The notes: generated by a model not told the origin, from the sequence alone. Shown: positions 1 through 9,791, counted from the first letter of the stretch. The stretch: DNA of 64,000 nt from CALINF01 sp039980455 (GCA_039980455.1 JBDXCG010000003.1:2024236-2088235), one strand, 5' to 3'. Translations and numbers: made by a program.

Positions 1-808
1 TAAAATCGCCGAAGTTTGCTCCGCGCCCACTGTCACCGGTAATTTGCTGATACCAATAAGCCGTCGCGCCAACTCCCGCCAAACCACCCCATAGTGGAAA
101 GTGCTGCGCAGCTGTTAACTCAAGATGAGCCTGAGTACCGCTCTCGTAATTGGTATCGCTGTTCTCTTCATTGAACGTGGTTCCAAAAAAGGCAGAGAAT
201 TCTCGGCCACTCTCGGGGCTTAAGTAAACCGCGGCAATTGTGGGTTCAACGCTCCAATAGTTCTTACCTGTATTTGCTAACCGTCCCTGCTCATACCCCC
301 CAGTGGGCGCATACAGGCCCAGTCGAAAGTTGTAGTTGAGCGCAGGGCTAGCGTTGTAGTTCAGCATGACGGGAAACAACAGCGTGTCACCCAATCCCGA
401 ATCGGAGTCACCGCGACGAACTGTGCGCTGCAATGGATCCTGTGGAATTAGCACGTCCGCGGCAACATCAAGATCTACAAATGGCACTGTTATGGCAGCG
501 GCGTAGCTCCATGACTCAGCTATATCCAGCGGTGGACGCCATAGGGCAGTAAGACCCACTGCAGTTGAATCTACATTTACATCAAGAGCTGCCAGACCCG
601 CGATAGGGACAGCAACATTAGAGTCAAAGTTACCGGAGTAATTCAGAACATTGAGCCGCAGTATCGTAGTTTCCCCGGCTGGAACTCCATCGATAAATGA
701 TGACATGGAACCGGGAAAGTAGTGCCCTCCACCACCTTCTTCTGTCCACGCAATGGCACTCGACCACGACACCAAAATAGTCAAGAGCCTGAAGGCAAAC
801 TGCTTCAT
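1..808 (-). CDS. SphA / phenol-degradation-type outer-membrane protein (3' end outside window)
   Basis: The minus strand reads open from an ATG at 808 to the window edge, giving 269 visible residues. It begins with a signal peptide (basic MKQF start, hydrophobic core, SSAIA before the cleavage region) followed by the EGGGGHYFPGS motif typical of the SphA / Phenol_MetA_deg family, and then alternating aromatic strands (YNFRLGLYAPTGGYEQG) expected of an outer-membrane beta-barrel. Members lie beside aromatic, terpenoid or steroid catabolic genes and are thought to help hydrophobic substrates cross the outer membrane; the substrate cannot be read here. In-frame ATGs at 832 and 838 are alternative starts with no clearly better ribosome site. 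It is divergent from the DUF3604 gene. The barrel C-terminus is missing. Confidence 0.8.
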   Translation of the reverse strand, partial: MKQFAFRLLTILVSWSSAIAWTEEGGGGHYFPGSMSSFIDGVPAGETTILRLNVLNYSGNFDSNVAVPIAGLAALDVNVDSTAVGLTALWRPPLDIAESWSYAAAITVPFVDLDVAADVLIPQDPLQRTVRRGDSDSGLGDTLLFPVMLNYNASPALNYNFRLGLYAPTGGYEQGRLANTGKNYWSVEPTIAAVYLSPESGREFSAFFGTTFNEENSDTNYESGTQAHLELTAAQHFPLWGGLAGVGATAYWYQQITGDSGRGANFGDF

Positions 809-1023
809 AGACACAAACCAATACGATTCCATTTTCATAGGTTACGTTATAAAGCAATTTATGAGGGAATAGATAGACGAAATCACCCAGCATCTGACCA
901 ATACATGAGCGGCCTGCTGACATCCCGCGCCCAAAGAGGGAAACTTCGTCGTGATTATCGTATTATCAAAAGCGAGTTTCGCCTGCGTATATCAACAGCC
1001 ACAAACATTCGGGATTCTTCGCC

Positions 1024-2838
1024 ATGGTCCACCATTCGAAAACCGCTCTAAGCCTAGCCATAGTACTAGTTGCAATATCAGTCAGTGCACTAGGCCAGAC
1101 ACGGGACAATCCACTACGGAATGTCTATTACGGCGAAACGCACATGCACACGGCCTACTCGCTGGATGCGTTCATAGGCGGTACAAGGCAGACGCCCGAT
1201 GACGCTTATCGGGCAGCCAAAGGAGAGTCGGTAATCGTCAATGGGCAACCGCATCAGATAAGACGGCCATTGGACTTTGCTGCTGTAACCGATCACGCGG
1301 AATATATTGGCGAGATGTACTCTACCCTGAATGAGACAGCTCCAGGTTACGACCAACCGCTTTTACAACAGCTACGAGGACTTACCGCGATAGAAGAACG
1401 TGAGCAGTGGTTCTTCAAGTACGTCATCAGCAACAACCGAGGTGCCACACCCGCTCACCCAGAATTCTTTGCTGGAGAGAGCACTATCACCAGCGCGTGG
1501 AAATTAGCTATTGATGCGGCGCAGACACACAATGATCCGGGACAATTTACTACGTTCATAGCCTACGAATGGAGTGCAGCCCCAAAGGGAGGAAACCTCC
1601 ACAGAAACGTGATCTTTCGAACCGACCAAGTACCTGAAAAACCTATGAGCTATATCGATATCAATCGGGAGGAAGGCCTATGGGATTGGCTTGCAGGTCT
1701 TGAGGATGGCGGAATCAAGGGACTAGCGATACCGCACAACTCTAACGCCAGCAAGGGCATGATGTTTCCTGACAATAATTCCTCTGGAAAGCCCATAGAC
1801 AAAACCTATGCAGAGCGACGTCAACGCTATGAGCGGCTAATTGAGATGATGCAGGTCAAAGGTAACTCTGAGGTGCACCGCAAGTTCTGGGCAGGGGACG
1901 AGTTCGCCGACTTTGAGAACGCAGACTCAATACAAAACAGTAGCGGCCGCACTTTTAGCAAAGGAGACTTTGTTCGCAGCGGTATTACAAAGGGCATGGC
2001 AATTGAGCAACAACTGGGTGTCAACCCATTCAAGCTGGGCTTCGTTGGCGGCACAGATAACCACAATGGCATGATGAGTGATGTCGACGAGGACAACTTT
2101 GTCGGCGCTCACGGCCCTGAAGATGGCTCCGTCAAGGCTCGACGAGAAGGCAGCGTCACCGGATGGATCAATAGTCGAGAGCTCAGCATTGGCTCTCTTA
2201 CCGGGGTTTGGGCTCGGAGTAATACTCGCGGAGCAATCTGGGACGCAATGCACGCGAGAGAAACGTTCGCCACATCTGGACCACGCATCGCTGTGCGATT
2301 CTTTGCTGGCTGGGGTCTGGATAAGCAATCACATACACGCTCAGATGTGATCGAGCATGCCTATCGTGGCGGCGTACCTATGGGTGGAAACCTGCTCCAA
2401 TCGGGGCCCGCAGAATCACCGCGGTTCCTCGTGATGGCTAGCAAGGATGCACTTGGAGCCAATCTAGATAGGGTACAAATAGTTAAAGCCTGGGTGGACA
2501 ATGACGGAAGATTGCAGGACGCCGTTTTCGATGTAGCCTGGTCTGATGACAGGCTTCTAACCGCAGACTCCAGACTCCCCCCAGTTGGAAACACAGTTGA
2601 CTTGCAAACCGCCACGTATCTCAACTCGATTGGCAGCGCTCAACTCTCCATGACCTGGACTGATCCAACATTCAATTCTGAAGAGTCTGCTCTTTACTAT
2701 GCTCGAGTATTGGAGATTCCAACTCCAAGATGGACAACCTATGACTCAGTACGCGCAGGTTTGCCCTTACTGACTGACGTTCCAGCAACTATTCAGGAGC
2801 GCGCGTGGTCGTCACCAATCTGGTACACGCCCCGATAA
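1024..2838 (+). CDS. Secreted DUF3604 family protein (PHP-like metallohydrolase fold)
   Basis: A 604-residue protein with an N-terminal signal peptide (hydrophobic residues 8-23, SALGQ cleavage region). Family hallmarks follow in order: NVYYGETHMHTAYSLDAF at 33-50 with His40 and His42, VTDHAEY near residue 90, IPHNSNASKG near 240, and GFVGGTDNHNG near 345. These His/Asp clusters resemble metal sites of PHP phosphoesterases. DUF3604 proteins have no settled biochemical role; marine gammaproteobacteria often carry them near sulfatase or lipid-degradation genes, as here (alkyl sulfatase next door, convergent). The ATG at 1024 is chosen because the signal peptide starts there; the ribosome site is poor. 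Family assignment is firm, reaction unknown. Confidence 0.85.
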   Translation: MVHHSKTALSLAIVLVAISVSALGQTRDNPLRNVYYGETHMHTAYSLDAFIGGTRQTPDDAYRAAKGESVIVNGQPHQIRRPLDFAAVTDHAEYIGEMYSTLNETAPGYDQPLLQQLRGLTAIEEREQWFFKYVISNNRGATPAHPEFFAGESTITSAWKLAIDAAQTHNDPGQFTTFIAYEWSAAPKGGNLHRNVIFRTDQVPEKPMSYIDINREEGLWDWLAGLEDGGIKGLAIPHNSNASKGMMFPDNNSSGKPIDKTYAERRQRYERLIEMMQVKGNSEVHRKFWAGDEFADFENADSIQNSSGRTFSKGDFVRSGITKGMAIEQQLGVNPFKLGFVGGTDNHNGMMSDVDEDNFVGAHGPEDGSVKARREGSVTGWINSRELSIGSLTGVWARSNTRGAIWDAMHARETFATSGPRIAVRFFAGWGLDKQSHTRSDVIEHAYRGGVPMGGNLLQSGPAESPRFLVMASKDALGANLDRVQIVKAWVDNDGRLQDAVFDVAWSDDRLLTADSRLPPVGNTVDLQTATYLNSIGSAQLSMTWTDPTFNSEESALYYARVLEIPTPRWTTYDSVRAGLPLLTDVPATIQERAWSSPIWYTPR

Positions 2839-2923
2839 GCGCACAAATTTTTGTTTATCAAATTCTTACGCCACATAGCTGCCCACAAAAAAACAGAAGC
2901 TCGCAATAGAGAGTCGTGTTGGA

Positions 2924-4969
2924 TTATGGAGATGGCATAGGCACTAAATCGTAGTTTCGATTGTCTTTGTCAATAACGCTGAGGAATGAAGCGAGTGCGA
3001 GGGGCGAGCCCTGAAATGCACTGGTACCAAGAGAAAGCAGCTCAGTGGCCGACAACTGCCCACTAATCAGCTCTAGTAACTTTTGCTGATCAATAGTTAG
3101 GGTGACATCTGCCTCCTGCAGCTGTTGCGCTGCGTAATAAGTCAGATTGCCGTTAGCCAACGTAATAGCGTACTGCTCTTGGCTGTCCGGAAGAACGAGA
3201 TTGATAAGAATGCTCTTTCCATCAGCATCTTGCGCATTGACCTTCACTGCTAATGAATCGAGGACATCAGGAACTGTTGCCGCAGCCAACAGATCTTTTT
3301 GATCTGACGCAAGACCCGGCTCAAGTACCTGGCCTATACGCATCTCCTTCGCGGCCGTTAAGTAGGCATTGCGCCATTGGGGGCCTTCTGACTGGTATCC
3401 GAGTTGTTCATATGCGTCCGCGAGCAAATGCCTGGCCGGCCAGTTATCAGGCTCTGCCGTCACCAGTTTATTCACCGCTGTGGTTACAAACTGATAGTTG
3501 CCTTGATCAAAATCACGCCGGGCATTGGCCATAATGTTGTCTGGACCACCCATGTATTCCACAAATTTTTCCGCCTCGACCTTCAGTGGCAATGGATTCA
3601 GGTTTGCCGGATTACCGTCGTAGAAACCCAAGTATCTATTCACCACACCGCGTGCGTTGTGACTGTAGGTTCCGTGATATCCCCGTGTATGCCAAACGCT
3701 GGCTAGCGTGCTCGGGATCATAGACTCCACTGCCCGACCCACGTCCTGCAACTTCATACCACTGTTAATCAGGCGCAGGGCCTGATTGTGAATAAACCCA
3801 TAGTTGTCTCGTTGCAGGGTCATGTACTCGACGATCTTCTCATTCCCCGAAAACGTGGGTCCGTGCGGACCGGTAATCATCTCAGCATCAGCGCCAAACT
3901 CTTGTATAACCTCGTTAATCAATTTGGACCAGCCCAAGGCATCGCGCACCAGAGCACCGCGCAATGTATAGACATTATGTAAGCCTTTGAACATGAGTTC
4001 GGAATTGAACAGCAGCTTCTTCTGCGGAAGGTAAATCAACGTCGCAGAGGGTGCTTCAGCAGAACTGATATCTTTGAAGAGAATGTCGACCCCATCTACG
4101 ACTCGCTCGGTAATCACTCCGCGGCCCGCTGGCAACTCCACCGTAGGCGCTATCAGAGTAAAGTCTCCTCCTTGCAGGTTCATATAGAAGAGTTCTGTAC
4201 CATCGGACTTCAACGACAGGTTGCTGCCAAAATGATAGTTAGCCCTGCGTAGCATCGCACTGCCTGCGATCACGTTCTCGGCAAGAGCCTCTCCCATAAA
4301 GGCATAAGGCGCTATTACCTCCACACGTCCCTCATCTACGTCTGCCTGAGTTATCAGCCCTTTCACACCGCCAAAATGATCAACGTGGCTATGTGAATAG
4401 ACGACGGCGGATATAGGTACGTCACGCCCTCCCGGGAGGAGTTCGCGGGCAAAAGACCACGAATCGCCTGCAAACTGCCGAGTTGTGCCAGCGTCTAACA
4501 CGATCCAGCCACGGTCTCCCCTTACCAGTGTGATATGCGCCAAATCGCCACGAATCTGATAAACACCTTCATCGAGTTTATAAAGACCAGAGTTCTTTGA
4601 TCGCTCGCGCATATCAATAAAAACGCCCGGATGAATCTCATCGGGGCGTTCATCATCAACAAAGGAAAATTCGTTCACGTCCAGCGCTCCGACTCCAGCA
4701 GGTAAACGGGCTATCAATTCCTCCTTACTGTGCGCTTTCATCATGGAGCCATCGAGGAAATCACCCGCGGGTAGTAACCCTTCAGCCTTATCCTGCGAAG
4801 CCTTCGTTGCCGCGGTAGCTGGCTTGCCTTGATATTCGTCGAGTGACCATGCCGAGTCGCTCGGGAGCGATGCGCCATCTACCTGTATGGAGCTGTCTTT
4901 AGCAGACTCACCGCATGCAGTAAGTCCAAGCGTTGCCAATAGTAGAAGATAGCGAGCTGATATTTTCAT
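2924..4969 (-). CDS. Alkyl/aryl sulfatase of the SdsA1/BDS1 type, predicted lipoprotein
   Basis: 681 residues, close to the usual length of alkyl sulfatases. The N-terminus is a lipoprotein signal with lipobox LTAC (Cys19). A metallo-beta-lactamase domain follows, with the zinc motif SHSHVDHFGG at 192-201 and a downstream GPHGPTF site, then the helical dimerisation domain and a C-terminal SCP2-like domain. Family members hydrolyse primary or secondary alkyl sulfate esters to alcohol plus sulfate. The lipid anchor suggests action in the periplasm or at a membrane face, unlike soluble secreted SdsA1. It lies 22 bp downstream of the MFS gene on the same strand, consistent with one transcript. 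Start ATG is preceded by AGAG at usable spacing. Substrate is inferred from family only. Confidence 0.88.
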   Translation of the reverse strand: MKISARYLLLLATLGLTACGESAKDSSIQVDGASLPSDSAWSLDEYQGKPATAATKASQDKAEGLLPAGDFLDGSMMKAHSKEELIARLPAGVGALDVNEFSFVDDERPDEIHPGVFIDMRERSKNSGLYKLDEGVYQIRGDLAHITLVRGDRGWIVLDAGTTRQFAGDSWSFARELLPGGRDVPISAVVYSHSHVDHFGGVKGLITQADVDEGRVEVIAPYAFMGEALAENVIAGSAMLRRANYHFGSNLSLKSDGTELFYMNLQGGDFTLIAPTVELPAGRGVITERVVDGVDILFKDISSAEAPSATLIYLPQKKLLFNSELMFKGLHNVYTLRGALVRDALGWSKLINEVIQEFGADAEMITGPHGPTFSGNEKIVEYMTLQRDNYGFIHNQALRLINSGMKLQDVGRAVESMIPSTLASVWHTRGYHGTYSHNARGVVNRYLGFYDGNPANLNPLPLKVEAEKFVEYMGGPDNIMANARRDFDQGNYQFVTTAVNKLVTAEPDNWPARHLLADAYEQLGYQSEGPQWRNAYLTAAKEMRIGQVLEPGLASDQKDLLAAATVPDVLDSLAVKVNAQDADGKSILINLVLPDSQEQYAITLANGNLTYYAAQQLQEADVTLTIDQQKLLELISGQLSATELLSLGTSAFQGSPLALASFLSVIDKDNRNYDLVPMPSP

Positions 4970-4991
4970 GTTGAATTACTCTTACCCTAGT

Positions 4992-6437
4992 CTATGAACC
5001 CACAGTCGCTTTTTTGTCGACAGCCGTGCCCTGCTCTTCCTTCACCCGTGTCAAAAGTACACCGCCGATAATCAACAGAAGCGACAGCGACGCAAAGCCT
5101 AGCTGCTGAGATTCGAACCAGTCTGTAAACGTGGCCACCAGCAATGGGGCTAGAAAAGCGGTTACTGTACCTGAGAGGGCATACAAACCAAAGAACTGAG
5201 CTGACATACTGGGCGGAGATATACGCGCCATCAGAGAGCGAGAGGACGACAGTCCGGTAACAAAAAACATGGCCGAAATTTGATTGGTAGCGAAAAATAT
5301 TAGCTCAGCCGGGGTTTGGAAATACGGAAAATCCCACACCTTCGCCGTACTCAGGGGGACACCGTAAAGAATGCTGTCGGGTTGAATTGACGCCAGAAAC
5401 AGGATAATGATAGTGACAAACGTAATCGCAACTTTCAGCGTACGCGCAGAGCCCAACCAGTCATCGATCCTGCCGCCAATGTATGCGCCAAACATCGCCG
5501 ACCCGCTGCTGCACAATCCGAAGATCAGCAATGTGGAAGTGTCCCAGGAAAACGTTCCGGCTGCGTAGATACCCACGAACGTCATTACACCGACCATGCC
5601 ATCGAAAAAAAACATTCTCGACAGCAAGAATAGCGCGATGTTGGAATAGTGCTTAAGCGATGTAACCGTTGCTACTGCATCGGCAATACCCTGGCGAATA
5701 GCGTTCGGAATACTAATCCTGCTGGCTGTCACATCCGGGGTAAAAATCAGTACCGGCAAGGTAAACACCAACATCCAAGCCGCAGCGATCGGCCCCACGA
5801 TGCGGTTGTGTTCATGCAAAGATTGGTCGATTCCAAACAGCGTGTCTTGCGGAACAAATGACCAGACATCAGTTCCTGGAAGTGAGAATGCAATAAGGAT
5901 AAACAGCATCAGGAACAAACCCGCCCAATTTCCCAGAGCAAACGCAATCCCTGAAATTTCACCCACACGCGCTGCCGGTGCAATGGCGGGCAACATCGCA
6001 TTGTGAAATAGCTCAGAAATAGTAAACGCAACAATGATCACTAGTAGGAGCAACAACGTTTGATAGACACCCAACACCGGACTGCTTGGCTCTACAAACC
6101 AGAGACACGCGGATCCCACGGCCATGACACACGTTGCGGAAGCGATCCAGGGTTTACGCCGACCGTGCTTATCGGCAATAGCGCCGAGAATGGGTGCCAT
6201 CAAAGCAAGTAGCACACCGCCTACCGCGCCAAGGTAACCAATCAGTGCCTGGCCGCGTACGGGATCTCCCACCACAGTGCTACTAAAATACGGATAGAAA
6301 ATGTAGATCACTACAATGATGTAATAGGGATCACGCGCTGCCTGCCCCAACGTCCAGCTGTAAAATCCCAGCGGGCTGGCAGCTGCAGTGCCAGCCAAAG
6401 ACAGTGGCTGCTCGCTCAAGAAGGGCTCACAGGGCAA
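4992..6437 (-). CDS. MFS transporter, UMF1/Atg22-like
   Basis: 481 residues with about twelve hydrophobic segments. The N-terminal GQAARDPYYIIVVIYIFYPY and the cytoplasmic loop GAIADKHGRRKPW (MFS loop 2-3 motif) point to the UMF1 group of the major facilitator superfamily. Related bacterial proteins are annotated as permeases of unknown substrate. It precedes the alkyl sulfatase by 22 bp and is probably co-transcribed, so uptake of a sulfate ester or export of its product is a reasonable but unproven guess. The start is the first in-frame ATG; no strong ribosome site is visible, and a slightly shorter protein is possible. Confidence 0.82.
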   Translation of the reverse strand: MPCEPFLSEQPLSLAGTAAASPLGFYSWTLGQAARDPYYIIVVIYIFYPYFSSTVVGDPVRGQALIGYLGAVGGVLLALMAPILGAIADKHGRRKPWIASATCVMAVGSACLWFVEPSSPVLGVYQTLLLLLVIIVAFTISELFHNAMLPAIAPAARVGEISGIAFALGNWAGLFLMLFILIAFSLPGTDVWSFVPQDTLFGIDQSLHEHNRIVGPIAAAWMLVFTLPVLIFTPDVTASRISIPNAIRQGIADAVATVTSLKHYSNIALFLLSRMFFFDGMVGVMTFVGIYAAGTFSWDTSTLLIFGLCSSGSAMFGAYIGGRIDDWLGSARTLKVAITFVTIIILFLASIQPDSILYGVPLSTAKVWDFPYFQTPAELIFFATNQISAMFFVTGLSSSRSLMARISPPSMSAQFFGLYALSGTVTAFLAPLLVATFTDWFESQQLGFASLSLLLIIGGVLLTRVKEEQGTAVDKKATVGS

Positions 6438-6601
6438 GCAAAGCCGACCAATACTGGGAACGCCGGATAGCCTGGGCGCGCCCGATCACCTTGCTCCCTA
6501 CACGCTGGAATAGCTCCTTCTACCACTCTTAACTCCACTGGTGTGAAAACCTGCTGACAGTACATTGCAATCGAATGGCCGCTAACGCCGTCGGAAGAGT
6601 C

Positions 6602-7381
6602 TCAGCCAGGATCGTAAGCCATACCACCATCAACCTTAATGATCGCACCGTTGGTATAACTGGACGCATCGCTGGCCAGATAGAGTGCGGTACCGATTAT
6701 CTCCTCGGCTTCACCTGCCCGGCCCAATGGCACCACAGAGTTGATTGCAGTCTTCACCTCATCACTCCAGGCATCGGAAATATCCGTTAAGAACGGACCG
6801 GGCATGATGCAGTTGGTGCGAACCTTAGGCGCAAAAACTCTCGCCAAGGAGCGCGTTAAGTTATGCACACCCGCTTTGGCTGCACCGTAGGGAACTTCTG
6901 CAGCACCCGGGGCCACCGCTGCAGTGCTACTTACATTGATAATCGAGCCGCCCTCTCCCTCTACCATGCGCTCACCCACGACGGCAGAGAGGCGGAAAGG
7001 CCCGGCGAGATTCACACCAATTACCTTATCCCAGAGCTCCCGACTCACGGCGGTCAGTGACTTGTAGAGCGGCGACATACCCGCGTTATTCACCAACACG
7101 TCAATACGACCAAACCTTGCGTATACGGCTTCTGCCAGCGCATCGCAGGCATCCCAATCCGCCACATGGCAGGCAATACCCACACACTCTTGCCCCGATC
7201 GGGCCGAAATTTCAGCAGCCGCAGTGTCACAGCCCTCTTGCTTGCGCGAACTGACCACCACCGTTGCACCTGCATGAGCAAAAGCGAGGCTCATATTAAA
7301 ACCTAATCCACGACTGCCGCCGGTTACCACGATCACTTTTCCGTCGAGATTAAAATGCGAGGCTGTCTTAATTGGGTCCAT
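6602..7381 (-). CDS. SDR family NAD(P)-dependent oxidoreductase
   Basis: 259 residues, the normal length of a classical short-chain dehydrogenase. The cofactor motif TGGSRGLG lies at 20-27, NNAG near 99-101, and the catalytic set includes Ser151/152, Tyr165 and Lys169 (YGAAKAG). The C-terminal DGGMAYDPG is the usual SDR end. It would oxidise or reduce a hydroxyl/keto group; the substrate is not readable. It sits on the minus strand between an MFS gene and a glutathione transferase gene, within a run of lipid-catabolic genes, so a 3-hydroxyacyl or alcohol substrate is plausible. The ATG at 7381 has a GGAAC sequence upstream at long spacing. Confidence 0.88.
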   Translation of the reverse strand: MDPIKTASHFNLDGKVIVVTGGSRGLGFNMSLAFAHAGATVVVSSRKQEGCDTAAAEISARSGQECVGIACHVADWDACDALAEAVYARFGRIDVLVNNAGMSPLYKSLTAVSRELWDKVIGVNLAGPFRLSAVVGERMVEGEGGSIINVSSTAAVAPGAAEVPYGAAKAGVHNLTRSLARVFAPKVRTNCIMPGPFLTDISDAWSDEVKTAINSVVPLGRAGEAEEIIGTALYLASDASSYTNGAIIKVDGGMAYDPG

Positions 7382-7444
7382 AACTAAAGCGTTCCATTTT
7401 TGTCGGGCATTGTCGGGGAGCCTATACTCGCCACGATGGCCTTA

Positions 7445-8347
7445 TCAATCGGCAGGCGTCATGACCTGACCAATGCGCGGAAAGTGAACATGTACGTCAC
7501 CGGCGCGCTCATCGACACGCGATAGCGATATCCGTTGATCAGACAAACCCACCAAAGTCCCTTCAATGGCGGCAGGATCGGGAGAATCCGTCGTCACTGA
7601 TACTCGCTGTCCCGCGCTAAACGCCTCGTTTTCAGCAACGCTGCAGCCACCCACGGGTACTGAATGCAGCGCATGCTCTACCGCCTGCTCGCCGGTCCAT
7701 TCTTCAAAGTCGCCATAACCCACGGCTTCTACCCGTTCGTACCAGGCTGCTACCTGCGGGCTGAAGTCTGCGGGGGTGACACCGGCAAATGACACGAAAC
7801 GAATGTTCACGTACAAGGCAAAGTCAGCATGCCCTGGGGCATCGCCTGCAATAAACGCGCGACCATCGTCCAGGGCCGACGTTACCACGCGCGCTCCGCC
7901 CGCGAACTGTGACTGAAGATAGGGCACGGCGGGAAGAAATGTCTCGCGGCGCATACCAAAGCGTTTCCCGCGATCTTCCCAAAACTCGTCTGGCAACATA
8001 TCGGGATTCACACCTAGCGAAGCACCCACCGTTGGCATAAACCAGGCATTAGCCGCCCACAGCGCGATAATCTTACCGGCGGGCCCCATTGGGTCGGGAT
8101 AAAGGCTGGGCGCAGGAGACCGAGCTTCTAGCTCTTGTGTAATACAGTCGGTATCGCAATAGATATCGGCCCCAATCTGTAGCACGGGAATTCGTTCATA
8201 CCCTCCCGTTAGTGCGCTTAGATCGGGCTTGGGAGATATCACAGGGGCGTCCACAGATTTCCAGTGCAGACCCTTCAAACCCAATGCCAATCGAATGATG
8301 GTGCCAAAAGGCGACATCTCATAGTGGTGTAAAACAATCTCGCTCAT
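7445..8347 (-). CDS. Glutathione S-transferase family protein with C-terminal extension
   Basis: 300 residues. Residues 1-80 form a thioredoxin-like GST domain (YEMSPFGTIIRLALG; cis-Pro in RIPVLQ at 52-57; DTDCITQELE), followed by the helical C-terminal GST domain to about 215. The last 70 or so residues (from GCSVAENEAFSAGQRVSV) are beta-rich and not part of an ordinary GST; they read like a small appended barrel. The gene shares strand with the kinase and ACAD genes upstream, so a role in the same catabolic unit is possible, for example handling a reactive intermediate. The start ATG follows GAGGAAGTTTGC (GAGGA, good spacing). The reaction is not predictable from sequence. Confidence 0.82.
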   Translation of the reverse strand: MSEIVLHHYEMSPFGTIIRLALGLKGLHWKSVDAPVISPKPDLSALTGGYERIPVLQIGADIYCDTDCITQELEARSPAPSLYPDPMGPAGKIIALWAANAWFMPTVGASLGVNPDMLPDEFWEDRGKRFGMRRETFLPAVPYLQSQFAGGARVVTSALDDGRAFIAGDAPGHADFALYVNIRFVSFAGVTPADFSPQVAAWYERVEAVGYGDFEEWTGEQAVEHALHSVPVGGCSVAENEAFSAGQRVSVTTDSPDPAAIEGTLVGLSDQRISLSRVDERAGDVHVHFPRIGQVMTPAD

Positions 8348-8393
8348 GCAAACTTCCTCATTTTTGGCAATTACTCATTAATGTTTAATAGAT

Positions 8394-9791
8394 TCAGGCC
8401 TGAAACTTAAGCGCGGAATATCTTGGCTGATCGATCGCCAGCTGCGCTGCAACTGTTTGGCGCAAATGCTCAGCCAGTCCCGGCGTATCCAGTGGCATGT
8501 TGTCGCGCAGCTGATGAACAAGAGACCATCGCAATGCATCGAGGCTCTCATCGGTTTTAAGCAATGCCTGCAGACGCTGCTCTTCACTGTTTGCCAGCTG
8601 CGGCCCACAGAGCAATTCGCGCTGTGCTATACCCAGAGAATTGGCCGCCACCCGGGCCAGAAAACCTTTGTGGGGGTCGTCAGTTACGGCAACGTCCTCT
8701 TTCAGAAACTTGGCCACTCCCTCTAATAATTCTGCCGGCATGGGTAACTGGGTACCCTCGTGCACAGAGCGGCCAGTATCTGGTAATTCAAAGGCTCCGG
8801 GGATTAGTAGATTGACACAATCCATCTGCGCTTCGGATGAGCGACGGCCGATGACCGGGCGCTCTAGGCTCGGTGTATCACCTCTGCGCCATGCGTTGGC
8901 CATGAGTAGAGTGGCCATCGCCCACCAGAACGAGCCAAACACCTCCCAGAAATGGACTTCTTCGCGCGGCACCGCGATTCCAGATACAGACTCGTAGCCA
9001 GCAAGAAGGTCTTCGAGATGACCAAAACCACCTACTGCCAATTCGCTGCGACCAAACCGCCACGAGTTAACACACAGCCAACCCAGGTCACGCACGGGAT
9101 CGCCAATGTGCGCAAGCTCCCAATCCAGCACCGCCTCAATACCCGAGGGCGACACCATCAAATTGCCGTTGCGAAAATCTCCGTGTACCAATGTCGTACG
9201 CGATTGCGTGGGCAAGTTCGACTTTAACCAACGCCACGTGTAGTCGATCATAGGCACGGGTACATCCAGCGCATGATACTGCGCCCAGGTTTCATCAATC
9301 AGTTTTTCAGGGGACACAGTCGGTAGTGCACCGCGAATTGATTCCGCGTGAAAGTCCAAGGCGTGCACACGAGCCAATGCGTCACCACAAAGAAAGGCCA
9401 GCCGCGGCCGCAGCTCCGCGAGTTCATCCACTTTCACTATGCGCTGCCCCAGAGTCTCGCCCTGTAGCCATTCCATGAGGAAGCCAGACCCCAGCTGATC
9501 TCCGTCTTCCAGAATATGCACCACAGCTGGCTCGGGAATGCCTGCTTGATGTGCGAGCTGCAACAATGCTGCTTCTGTATCCAACCCTATAGACCCTACA
9601 CTCGAATCAGACTCAGCCGTTGGTTGCGCCCTGCGCAGAGCCAGCGTCACCTCTTCTGCGTTAGTTGTGCAAACCACTCTGTAAGTTTCCTGACTTGCAC
9701 CCGCTGTGAGTTGAGTAACACTACTCAGGCTATCAAAGCCATCTACTACTTTCGACAACAATGCCGTCAGCGCCCTTTCAAACTCTGTCAC
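8394..9791 (-). CDS. APH-type phosphotransferase fused to a DUF6285-like domain
   Basis: 465 residues with a GTG start at 9791, chosen for the GAGGGAG ribosome site just upstream. Residues 1-330 form an aminoglycoside-phosphotransferase/choline-kinase fold: the Brenner-type motif LVHGDFRNGN (His203, Asp205, Asn210) and the metal-binding LDWE (Asp223). Residues from about 350 on match the small helical DUF6285 type (KFLKEDV, FLARVAANSLGIAQREL), usually a separate neighbouring gene. This kinase class includes the N-terminal half of human ACAD10/ACAD11 and LvaA of levulinate catabolism, which phosphorylate 4-hydroxyacyl-CoAs. The ACAD gene lies 48 bp upstream on the same strand, strengthening that reading. 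The substrate is inferred. Confidence 0.85.
   Translation of the reverse strand: MTEFERALTALLSKVVDGFDSLSSVTQLTAGASQETYRVVCTTNAEEVTLALRRAQPTAESDSSVGSIGLDTEAALLQLAHQAGIPEPAVVHILEDGDQLGSGFLMEWLQGETLGQRIVKVDELAELRPRLAFLCGDALARVHALDFHAESIRGALPTVSPEKLIDETWAQYHALDVPVPMIDYTWRWLKSNLPTQSRTTLVHGDFRNGNLMVSPSGIEAVLDWELAHIGDPVRDLGWLCVNSWRFGRSELAVGGFGHLEDLLAGYESVSGIAVPREEVHFWEVFGSFWWAMATLLMANAWRRGDTPSLERPVIGRRSSEAQMDCVNLLIPGAFELPDTGRSVHEGTQLPMPAELLEGVAKFLKEDVAVTDDPHKGFLARVAANSLGIAQRELLCGPQLANSEEQRLQALLKTDESLDALRWSLVHQLRDNMPLDTPGLAEHLRQTVAAQLAIDQPRYSALKFQA

Noticed and set aside
630..923. 97-codon minus-strand ORF over the start of the SphA gene
   Set aside because: A shifted frame of the real SphA gene, whose frame gives a signal peptide and the GGGGHYFPGS family motif.
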